Shown here in pieces: positions 1-5,176 of a stretch of 5,218 nucleotides of DNA. The stretch is from Chloroflexota bacterium (lineage in GTDB: Bacteria > Chloroflexota > Anaerolineae > Fen-1058), in NCBI GenBank assembly GCA_016219235.1, contig JACRBO010000577.1, forward strand, positions 1 through 5,218, in the 5' to 3' direction. The notes beneath the pieces are model-generated. The model was given only the letters and a program-made list of their open reading frames with translations, had not been told where the DNA came from and did not search any database. The position numbers were made by a program, and so were the translations under genes. Within the stretch, counting starts at the first letter, position 1. The number at the start of each line of letters is the position of its first letter.

Positions 1-239
1 CCGGGATGCGCGACAATCTGGTGCGTTTTGAAGGCGGCGCGCCGCTGGTGCTGCCCAAGATCATCCTGGCGACGACGCTCTTGATCTTGACTACGGTGAC
101 GGCTGTTAGCCGCTGGCGCAATCGCGAAGTGTTGTGGTCGCCCAGGACGACGGTGTTGTATATGGGCGCCTTTGCGGGCAGTTTCTTCCTGGCCATCACG
201 CTGGGCTTTATGGGCGGCGTGATTCTCTACGGAATCTAG
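1..239 (+). CDS. Partial small membrane protein, probably DUF2231-like (3' end only)
   Basis: The frame is open to the left edge, so the true start probably lies outside the window. An ATG at position 6 is in frame, but no ribosome site can be seen for it. The visible 77 residues hold two hydrophobic helices, at about residues 14-34 and 50-76 counted from that ATG, joined by a short loop with several Arg residues (SRWRNREVLW). The C-terminus, LGFMGGVILYGI, resembles the glycine-rich end of the last helix in DUF2231 membrane proteins. Those proteins usually have about four helices and often sit beside c-type cytochrome genes. The stop codon lies inside the Shine-Dalgarno sequence of the next gene, nine bases before its ATG, so the two are probably co-transcribed. 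The membrane location is well supported. The family call is from memory of the C-terminal pattern and is uncertain. The biochemical role is unknown, possibly a partner in membrane electron transfer. Confidence 0.6.
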   Translation, partial: GMRDNLVRFEGGAPLVLPKIILATTLLILTTVTAVSRWRNREVLWSPRTTVLYMGAFAGSFFLAITLGFMGGVILYGI

Positions 240-242
240 GAG
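238..242 (+). promoter_or_regulatory. Shine-Dalgarno site for the stalked cytochrome gene
   Basis: AGGAG lies six bases before the ATG at 249 and overlaps the TAG stop (237-239) of the upstream gene. This supports the ATG at 249 over the in-frame ATG at 303, which would remove most of the positively charged N-terminal segment. It also suggests translational coupling with the upstream membrane protein. Confidence 0.75.
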
Positions 243-248
243 TGACTG

Positions 249-995
249 ATGAGCGGGAAACACTGGAAAACAGGTGCGCCCGTAACGCGCACGACTAAAG
301 TGATGAATCCAACAGCTGGCGATATGATTCGACAACTGGGAATTTTAATCGTGGGGGGCGCAGTGTTGATCGGGTTTGTGGCCGTCTCGATCGGTTCGTT
401 CGGCTCAGCGGCCGCCGGGCCGCAGACCCCGATCGCACAAGCGCCCGTCGCGGCTGCCTCGCCGACATCGGCCTTGCCGACATCCGCCCCACCGACGGCC
501 GCGCCGTCGCCAACGACTGTGCCACCCACGAACACCGCCACAACTGCGGCGACTCAAACACCCACCGCGGCGCCGACCGCGGCCGCTGCCAATACTCCTA
601 CAACACAGCCGCCCACGGCTGCGCCCTCGCCGACTGCGACTGCGGCGGCTACAGTGGCTGCGCCGCCCACATCCGATGCTGCTGCACCCACGGCGACGCC
701 TGTTACAACCGGCGGCGCGGTCAGTTACAGCCGCAACGTGCAGCCGATTTTCAATCGCATCTGTGTGAAGTGCCACGGCGGCGAGGAAACAAAAGAGGGC
801 CTATCACTGAAGTCATATGCCGAAGTCATGGCCGGCTCAAACAACGGCTCAGTCGTTACGCCGGGCGATGTCGTCAACAGTTTCCTGATCGAGCAAGTCA
901 TCAGTGGTGAGATGCCGAAACAGGGACCTAAGCTGCTGCCCGCGCAGATTCGCACGCTCAGCGATTGGGTCGCGGCGGGCGCGCCCAATAACTGA
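249..995 (+). CDS. Membrane-anchored monoheme c-type cytochrome with Pro/Thr/Ala-rich stalk
   Basis: This 248-residue protein has three parts. Residues 1-28 are a basic N-terminus, followed by one hydrophobic helix at about 29-50, an uncleaved anchor or signal anchor. Residues 56-155 are a low-complexity stalk made almost wholly of Pro, Thr, Ala and Ser; the nonapeptide PPTAAPSPT occurs twice, at 81-89 and 121-129. Residues 158-248 match the planctomycete-type cytochrome c domain: SYSRNVQPIF leads into the heme-binding CVKCH at 172-176 (C172, C175, and H176 as proximal ligand). M222 in the sequence GEMPKQG is the likely distal ligand, and the domain ends in the usual helix LSDWVAAGAPNN. By the positive-inside rule the heme domain lies outside the membrane, as heme attachment also requires. 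The protein probably carries electrons near the outer face of the membrane. Its partner is unknown; the upstream membrane protein is the obvious candidate. No oxidase or dehydrogenase gene is visible here. The stalk is biased in composition, so long ORFs in its other frames are artefacts. Confidence 0.85.
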   Translation: MSGKHWKTGAPVTRTTKVMNPTAGDMIRQLGILIVGGAVLIGFVAVSIGSFGSAAAGPQTPIAQAPVAAASPTSALPTSAPPTAAPSPTTVPPTNTATTAATQTPTAAPTAAAANTPTTQPPTAAPSPTATAAATVAAPPTSDAAAPTATPVTTGGAVSYSRNVQPIFNRICVKCHGGEETKEGLSLKSYAEVMAGSNNGSVVTPGDVVNSFLIEQVISGEMPKQGPKLLPAQIRTLSDWVAAGAPNN

Positions 996-1009
996 TGGCC
1001 CCGCTCCGC

Positions 1010-1049
1010 CCCCTCTCCCGAAATCGTCTTTGTGATTTCGGGAGAGGGG
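1010..1049. terminator. Perfect 16-bp hairpin between convergent genes, probable bidirectional terminator
   Basis: Positions 1010-1025 and 1034-1049 are exact reverse complements (arm CCCCTCTCCCGAAATC) around the eight-base loop GTCTTTGT. The hairpin sits 14 bases after the stop of the cytochrome gene and 10 bases beyond the stop of the WD40 gene on the other strand, so it could end both transcripts. Neither side has a T tract, so it is not a classical intrinsic terminator. It could instead be a transcript-end stabiliser or a copy of a dispersed palindromic repeat. Confidence 0.55.
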
Positions 1050-1059
1050 TGAGGCTGCC

Positions 1060-2310
1060 TTACGGCAGTTTAGTGGCGTCCCACAAACTCACATCGATCG
1101 AGTTGCCGACCGCCAGCAGCGTGCCATCCGGCGAGAAAGCCAGGCTGGTCAACAACGCCGCTTTGTAATTGCTCAACGTGTGCAGCGCCTGCCCCGTCTT
1201 TACATCCCACACTTTGACGCGGCCATCTTCACTGCCCGACGCCAGCCATTGATTATCCGGGGAAAAGGCCACGGCCACCACCGGTGATTCATGCCCGCCC
1301 AGTGTGCGCGCGATTTCGCCCGCCACAGTGTCCCAGAGTTTGACGCTGAAATCGTTGCTGCCCGACGCGATCAGCAAACCGTCGGGCGAGATCGCCACGG
1401 CCTTGATCGCGCCCGCGTGCGCGCCCGGTGTGCTGAGCAGGCGGCCCGTGGCGACATCCCAAATCTTGAGCGATTGATCGTCGCTGCCTGATACCAACGA
1501 TTGACCATCTGGCGTGAACGCCAGGCTGGTCACGGTGAGTGAATGACCGCTAAACGTGCGCACTTCAGCGCCGGTCGCCGCATTCCACAACTTGATCGTC
1601 TGATCATGGCTCGCCGTTGCCAGCCATTGACCATCAGGTGAGAAGGCCAGCGACGCAATCGCCAGCGAGTGGCCCGTCCACTGCCGCGCAATCTGGCCCG
1701 AAGCCGCGTCCCACACGATGATGTGTTCGTCTTTGCCGGACGCCGCAATCCATTTGCCGTCGGGCGAGTAGGCCACACCCGTAATAGGCGACTGGTGTCC
1801 GGCCAGCGTGGCAACGACACGCTCGTCTTTTACGCTCCACACGCGCACGCGCCGCTCGCCGTCACCCGCTGCCAGGAATTGCCCATCGGGTGAGAAGGCA
1901 AAACTGGTGATGATGGCGTTGCCCAGATCATAGCCGCCCAACGATCGGGCCTGCGACTTGGGCGCGTTGATGATCACCACTGCCACCAACGCGATCACGA
2001 TCGCCACGATCCCGATCGCCCACGGCAGCCACCAGCGCGGATTGCGCGCCGGTCCCCTAAATCGATAGTCGGCTACGCGCGCCGCGCAATCGCGACACAA
2101 CAGCCAGTCGGTCTGTTTTTCGGCGACTTTCTTCTGCCACTGCGGAACCACACTCTCGCGCGAGGACGCCAGGCCGTTGCTCACCGCCCGATCGATCGCG
2201 GCCCCATCGGGCGTATAGCCCCGGCTCACCAGCCGGCGAAATTCCGGCGCGGCATACGTGGGGCTGGTTCGGGTTGGCGTCATCACGCCGCACACATCAC
2301 AATTAGCCAT
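1060..2310 (-). CDS. Zinc-ribbon, single-helix membrane protein with seven-bladed WD40 propeller
   Basis: I start this 416-residue protein at the ATG at 2310 because AGGAG (2317-2321) lies six bases before it. The ATG at 2325, five codons earlier, has no ribosome site and would place that AGGAG inside the coding region. The N-terminal domain has two cysteine pairs, C4/C7 (CDVC) and C72/C75 (CRDC), likely one zinc site. A transmembrane helix follows at about 94-115, with an Arg-rich segment (RFRGPARNPR) before it, so the N-terminus should be cytoplasmic and the C-terminus outside. Residues 131-416 form seven WD40 repeats; the repeat Trp residues are W158, W200, W242, W284, W326, W368 and W410, exactly 42 residues apart. 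GH dipeptides stand at 171-172, 213-214, 255-256 and 339-340, and SPDG-type turns occur in every blade. Seven blades make a closed propeller, normally a protein-binding scaffold without catalysis. No kinase, protease or nucleotide-binding motif is visible. The partner and role are unknown. It is the only minus-strand gene here, transcribed divergently from the lipoprotein gene. Confidence 0.88.
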   Translation of the reverse strand: MANCDVCGVMTPTRTSPTYAAPEFRRLVSRGYTPDGAAIDRAVSNGLASSRESVVPQWQKKVAEKQTDWLLCRDCAARVADYRFRGPARNPRWWLPWAIGIVAIVIALVAVVIINAPKSQARSLGGYDLGNAIITSFAFSPDGQFLAAGDGERRVRVWSVKDERVVATLAGHQSPITGVAYSPDGKWIAASGKDEHIIVWDAASGQIARQWTGHSLAIASLAFSPDGQWLATASHDQTIKLWNAATGAEVRTFSGHSLTVTSLAFTPDGQSLVSGSDDQSLKIWDVATGRLLSTPGAHAGAIKAVAISPDGLLIASGSNDFSVKLWDTVAGEIARTLGGHESPVVAVAFSPDNQWLASGSEDGRVKVWDVKTGQALHTLSNYKAALLTSLAFSPDGTLLAVGNSIDVSLWDATKLP

Positions 2311-2316
2311 CTGGGA

Positions 2317-2321
2317 CTCCT
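2317..2321 (-). promoter_or_regulatory. Shine-Dalgarno site that decides the WD40 gene start
   Basis: On the minus strand AGGAG ends six bases before the ATG at 2310. The upstream in-frame ATG at 2323-2325 is preceded by an A/T-rich stretch without any purine-rich ribosome site. The start at 2310 is therefore preferred, giving a protein that begins MANCDVCG. Confidence 0.75.
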
Positions 2322-2355
2322 GCATTAAAATGAGCGAACTGAAATAAGCGTTGCA

Positions 2356-2385
2356 AGTTTACGCCCAATCGGTTGATTGCGTCAA
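2356..2385 (-). promoter_or_regulatory. Candidate sigma-70-type promoter for the WD40 gene
   Basis: On the minus strand TTGACG (plus-strand 2380-2385, five of six bases of the -35 consensus) is followed after 18 bases by TAAACT (2356-2361, four of six bases of the -10 consensus). Transcription would start near 2348-2350 and give a leader of about 40 bases containing the Shine-Dalgarno site. A second TTGACG lies eight bases further upstream (2388-2393), so the -35 region is a short direct repeat. This was found by consensus matching only. Confidence 0.4.
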
Positions 2386-2442
2386 TCCGTCAAAGGACTG
2401 AGGCCAGCGTTCCTGAACGCTCCACGAATTTCGCGAATCGCG

Positions 2443-2448
2443 TACAAT
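2443..2448 (+). promoter_or_regulatory. -10 element for a leaderless lipoprotein mRNA
   Basis: TACAAT matches five of the six -10 consensus bases and ends seven bases before the ATG at 2456. Transcription normally starts about this far downstream of the -10 element, so the mRNA would begin at or next to the start codon. No Shine-Dalgarno sequence precedes that ATG, which agrees with leaderless initiation. No good -35 element is visible at 16-18 bases spacing. The eight-base palindrome TTCGCGAA at 2430-2437 lies in the promoter spacer and could be a protein-binding site. Confidence 0.5.
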
Positions 2449-2455
2449 TGCTTCC

Positions 2456-4528
2456 ATGTTTGGTTACCGGCAAATTTCTCGTCGAAAAAATTGGCAGATC
2501 GGATTACTGCTGATCGTGATCGCCGTAGGCGCGTTGAGTGCGTGCGGCGATCCGGCGGCCAATGCCGCTGCGCCGCTCGTAGCGATCGATCCGACGAACG
2601 TGCTACCCGCCCGATCGGTTCCCGCACCCACCCCCACACTCCAGAATGCGACCACGCTGCCGACGACTGATCCGGTGGGCAATCCCTTTGGCCTGCTGTT
2701 AGGCGGCGCGGCGCTGAGCGATCAACATCGCGTAGAGTTGAGCAGAGCGCTGGGCGCGGCCTACTTCAGGCCGTGGTATCTCACCGTCGAAGATTGGGAG
2801 GGCGCGTGTTACGATGCTGCGTGCGAACTCGCGCCGCGGGCCGGCCTCAAGTTGATTTTGACCGTGCGCAACAACGTGGGGGCGGGTGGTGCGACGACAC
2901 CCGCGCGCGATCTGACCGCGTATCGACAAACGGTCGGCCGCATCGTCGAGACGTATCAACCGGCCGTGCTCGTCGTCGAAGGCGAGGAAACGTCTGAGTT
3001 GGCCTGGGCGGGCGGCGTCGATGAGTATATGGCGCAATTACAGGCGGCCTGCGAAGCGGCTCATGCCCGCAACGCGAAGTGCGCGAACGGCGGCCTGAGC
3101 AGCGAGGCGGTGGCCTTGCTGGTCTGGGCTGACACCGTCGAACGTGGTCTGTTGACGGAAGCGTGCGCTTTTACGCAGCGCGCCGCGCCGGATCTGCCCG
3201 CCGATCTGTGCCGCCTCACCGCCATCGATCAACTCCATCCCTCGTATCAAACGCTGCTGGCGAAAAGTCGACAGATGTTAGCGCGCTACGCAACTACCGG
3301 CCAGGACTATGTGAATTTCCACTGGTATATTCCCGATAAAGCGGCGTTGTCGGAAGCGGTCGCTTATTTGCGTCGAACGACGACCTTGCCCTTGATGAGC
3401 AATGAATTCGGCCAGCGCGATCAAACGCCGGAAGCGGTCGAGCGGCTCATGGCGGCCGCGCTCGATCTGAAGTTGTCAATCGTGGTGTGGTTCAGTCTCG
3501 ATCGCGCCACACCGCTCAGTGCCGCGCTGAACAACGATGATGGATCGCTGCGGCCCAACGGCGAAGCGTTTCGCGCTTTCATGCAGAGCCGTTACCAATC
3601 GATCAGTGAGTTGCCGGCGGCCGTGATCGCGCCGACGGACGTTCCCAATGTCGCGGCACGCGGCGTCCCCACGTTTGAAGCGAAACCCGCGCCGGTTCAA
3701 GCGGGTGGAACTTACACCTTCTCGCAGATGATCAGCGACATCACCTATTGCACGGCCGACGACGGCACCGAGTTGAAGCTGGATGCCTATTGGCCGATGC
3801 AACCCGCCGACCCTGCGCCCGCGATCATGTTTGTGCATGGCGGCGGCTGGGTGGCGGGGACTAAGACCGGCACGCCCGGCATGAGTTACTTTTTGGAACT
3901 GGCGCGGCGCGGTTACTTCATCGCCTCGATCGATTATCGGCTGGCGCCGACCTCGACGTTCCCGGCCAACATCCAGGATGTGAAGTGCGCGGTGCGCTCG
4001 CTGCGCGCTAATGCGGCGCAATACAATCTCGATCCGAATCGCATCGGGGCGTGGGGGGCCAGCGCGGGCGGGCATCTGGTGTCATTGTTGGGCACCAGCG
4101 ATCAATCGACCGGCTGGGACGCGGGGCAGTATCTGGATCAATCGAGCCGCGTGCAGGCCGTAGTGGATATGTATGGCATCCACGATTTGACTACGGAATA
4201 TGTGGTCGGCAATGTGCGCGGACTCGATCGGATGGTGTTCCGCGCCAAGAGCCAGACTGATCCAATCTTGAAAGAGGCCAGTTCCACGACCTATGCTTCG
4301 CCGGATGATCCGCCGTTCTTGATCTTGCACGGCGACTTCGACGAGACGGTGCCGTATACGCAATCGGTGATTTTGCAGGACGTGTTGACGGCAGCGAGCG
4401 TGAAGTCTGATCTGGTGATCGTCCACAATGGGGGACACGGCTTCTGGGCGCGCGGTGGTCCGATCGAGCCGGGGTACCCCGTCATCTCCCGCACGATCCT
4501 GGGGTTCTTTGATCAGTATTTGCGATAG
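2456..4528 (+). CDS. Lipoprotein fusing a GH-A-like TIM-barrel domain to a BD-FAE-type esterase
   Basis: This 690-residue protein starts with a basic N-terminus, a hydrophobic segment (about 15-28) and the lipobox LSAC ending at C30, so it should be lipid-anchored outside the membrane. A Pro/Thr-rich spacer covers about 31-76. Residues 78-378 look like a clan GH-A TIM barrel: an Arg after strand 2 (YFRPW, R105), an acidic cluster at the end of strand 4 (VVEGEE, E175/E177/E178), HWY after strand 6 (289-291), NEFG after strand 7 with E317 as candidate nucleophile, and a strand-8 Trp (VVWFS, W345). After a linker (379-418), residues 419-690 form an alpha/beta-hydrolase of the BD-FAE/carboxylesterase type: oxyanion-hole HGGGW (461-465), nucleophile elbow GASAG with S536, Asp candidate D629 in HGDFDETVP, and His H661 in NGGHGFW. 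The esterase has a full catalytic set; substrates could be feruloyl, acetyl or other esters on polysaccharides. The glycosidase activity is less sure because the usual Asn-Glu of strand 4 is absent. The start at 2456 is fixed by the signal peptide, since no other in-frame Met lies near. Confidence 0.85.
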   Translation: MFGYRQISRRKNWQIGLLLIVIAVGALSACGDPAANAAAPLVAIDPTNVLPARSVPAPTPTLQNATTLPTTDPVGNPFGLLLGGAALSDQHRVELSRALGAAYFRPWYLTVEDWEGACYDAACELAPRAGLKLILTVRNNVGAGGATTPARDLTAYRQTVGRIVETYQPAVLVVEGEETSELAWAGGVDEYMAQLQAACEAAHARNAKCANGGLSSEAVALLVWADTVERGLLTEACAFTQRAAPDLPADLCRLTAIDQLHPSYQTLLAKSRQMLARYATTGQDYVNFHWYIPDKAALSEAVAYLRRTTTLPLMSNEFGQRDQTPEAVERLMAAALDLKLSIVVWFSLDRATPLSAALNNDDGSLRPNGEAFRAFMQSRYQSISELPAAVIAPTDVPNVAARGVPTFEAKPAPVQAGGTYTFSQMISDITYCTADDGTELKLDAYWPMQPADPAPAIMFVHGGGWVAGTKTGTPGMSYFLELARRGYFIASIDYRLAPTSTFPANIQDVKCAVRSLRANAAQYNLDPNRIGAWGASAGGHLVSLLGTSDQSTGWDAGQYLDQSSRVQAVVDMYGIHDLTTEYVVGNVRGLDRMVFRAKSQTDPILKEASSTTYASPDDPPFLILHGDFDETVPYTQSVILQDVLTAASVKSDLVIVHNGGHGFWARGGPIEPGYPVISRTILGFFDQYLR

Positions 4529-4536
4529 GGTAAAAT
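4509..4536 (+). promoter_or_regulatory. Candidate promoter for the isomerase gene
   Basis: TTGATC (4509-4514, four of six -35 bases) lies 16 bases before TAAAAT (4531-4536, five of six -10 bases). The -35 part is inside the end of the lipoprotein gene. Transcription would start near 4543, giving a leader of about 120 bases that would include the whole hairpin at 4559-4616. This is consensus matching only. The alternative is a promoter nearer the gene: TCTAAT at 4643-4648 is a possible -10, but it has no -35 at normal spacing and would leave almost no room for the ribosome site. Confidence 0.4.
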
Positions 4537-4558
4537 ACACTCATCAGATCATCTATGG

Positions 4559-4616
4559 CAAGCCGAGGCGGCTCCCACGCCGCCGGTTCCGCGGGCGTGG
4601 GAGCCCGCTCGGCTTG
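4559..4616. repeat. Long imperfect inverted repeat (hairpin) upstream of the isomerase gene
   Basis: The outer arms CAAGCCGAG (4559-4567) and CTCGGCTTG (4608-4616) are exact complements. After a two-by-two mismatch, a 12-bp arm (4570-4581, GGCTCCCACGCC) pairs with 4594-4605 around a 12-base loop. That makes 21 pairs in 58 bases. No T tract follows on either strand, so a classical intrinsic terminator is unlikely. It could stabilise or end the lipoprotein transcript, act in the leader of the isomerase mRNA, or be a copy of a dispersed palindromic (REP- or MITE-like) element. The flanks show no obvious target-site duplication. Confidence 0.65.
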
Positions 4617-4632
4617 AAGCGGTGATCACTTA

Positions 4633-4645
4633 AGACTCAAAGTCT
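4633..4645. other. Small inverted repeat before the isomerase ribosome site
   Basis: AGACT and AGTCT are separated by CAA. Two more A-T pairs can form outside if one A is bulged. The element lies 9 bases before the Shine-Dalgarno sequence. It could be a small leader hairpin or operator half-sites, but a five-base match is short enough to arise by chance. Confidence 0.2.
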
Positions 4646-4654
4646 AATTCATCT

Positions 4655-4659
4655 GGAGG
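4655..4659 (+). promoter_or_regulatory. Shine-Dalgarno site for the GTG-initiated isomerase gene
   Basis: GGAGG ends four bases before the GTG at 4664. An ATG at 4662-4664 overlaps this GTG in another frame, but it is only two bases from the site and its frame closes after 12 codons. In the isomerase frame no other start codon lies between the GTG and the upstream in-frame stop at 4631, so GTG is the best start. Confidence 0.7.
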
Positions 4660-4663
4660 CAAT

Positions 4664-5176
4664 GTGGCTAAACAATATGCAGCAGCACCCGCGATGGTGA
4701 TTGATTTGAAGAAGAAATATACGGCGACCTTTAAGACCGAGGCCGGCGACTTCGTCATCGAGTTGTTTGCGGACAAAGCGCCCAAGACGGTGAACAACTT
4801 CGTCTTCCTGGCGCGCGACGGCTTTTATGACGGTGTGACATTCCATCGCGTCATCAAGGGTTTCATGGCGCAAGGCGGCGATCCGACCGGCAGCGGCATG
4901 GGCGGGCCGGGTTACAAATTCGCCGACGAGTTCCACAAAGATCTGCGTCACAGCGCCGCGGGCATCCTGTCGATGGCGAATGCAGGCCCTGGCACCAATG
5001 GGAGCCAGTTCTTCATCACGCACGGCCCCACGCCGCACCTGGACAACAAGCACACGGTGTTTGGCAAAGTGACCGTTGGGTTGAGCGTCGTGCTGGCGAT
5101 TCCCGAGCGCGATCCGCAGCGGGCACGCACGCCGGGCACCAAGATCACCACGATCGAAATTACCGAAACAGAATAA
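4664..5176 (+). CDS. Cyclophilin-type peptidyl-prolyl cis-trans isomerase
   Basis: This 170-residue protein is a complete single-domain cyclophilin, which catalyses cis-trans isomerisation of peptide bonds before proline during folding. After a short N-terminal extension (1-17), the domain runs from about residue 18 to the end. [19 protein letters not shown] (60-78) holds the catalytic R62 plus F67, M68 and Q70. [17 protein letters not shown] (103-119) supplies A105, N106 and F117. [11 protein letters not shown] (126-136) supplies L126 and H130. These correspond to R55, F60, M61, Q63, A101, N102, F113, L122 and H126 of human cyclophilin A. The position of W121, which matters for cyclosporin binding, is H125 here, so weak drug binding is expected, as in many bacterial members. 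There is no signal peptide or membrane helix, so it should be cytoplasmic, like PpiB-type enzymes. The gene starts with GTG, supported by GGAGG at 4655-4659. It lies 135 bases after the lipoprotein gene and probably has its own promoter. Confidence 0.95.
   Translation: MAKQYAAAPAMVIDLKKKYTATFKTEAGDFVIELFADKAPKTVNNFVFLARDGFYDGVTFHRVIKGFMAQGGDPTGSGMGGPGYKFADEFHKDLRHSAAGILSMANAGPGTNGSQFFITHGPTPHLDNKHTVFGKVTVGLSVVLAIPERDPQRARTPGTKITTIEITETE

Noticed and set aside
376..776. Long Arg-rich ORFs on both strands over the cytochrome gene (376-768 on plus, 405-776 on minus)
   Set aside because: They lie over the Pro/Thr/Ala-rich stalk, whose biased codons remove stops in other frames. The products are low-complexity Arg/Pro or Arg/Gly strings, without ribosome sites or recognisable domains.
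1055..1068. Small hairpin CTGCC/GGCAG overlapping the WD40 stop codon
   Set aside because: A five-base stem with a four-base loop is easily found by chance, and the neighbouring 16-bp hairpin is the far stronger candidate for a transcript end.
1186..1943. Regular 126-base periodicity as a CRISPR-like or DNA tandem repeat array
   Set aside because: The period comes from the 42-residue WD40 blades. The units are coding, differ in sequence, and have no identical direct repeats with unique spacers.
2308..2325. Earlier ATG at 2325 as start of the WD40 gene
   Set aside because: It has no ribosome site, and using it would place the AGGAG at 2317-2321 inside the coding sequence. The ATG at 2310 has that site at ideal distance.
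3476..4075. 199-codon minus-strand ORF inside the lipoprotein gene
   Set aside because: It lies wholly antisense to the junction and esterase part of a gene with clear catalytic motifs. Its product is Arg-rich without a domain, typical of GC-rich antisense frames.
4559..4616. Hairpin as a complete insertion element
   Set aside because: It carries no coding sequence and shows no clear target-site duplication, so only a palindromic repeat or regulatory hairpin can be supported.
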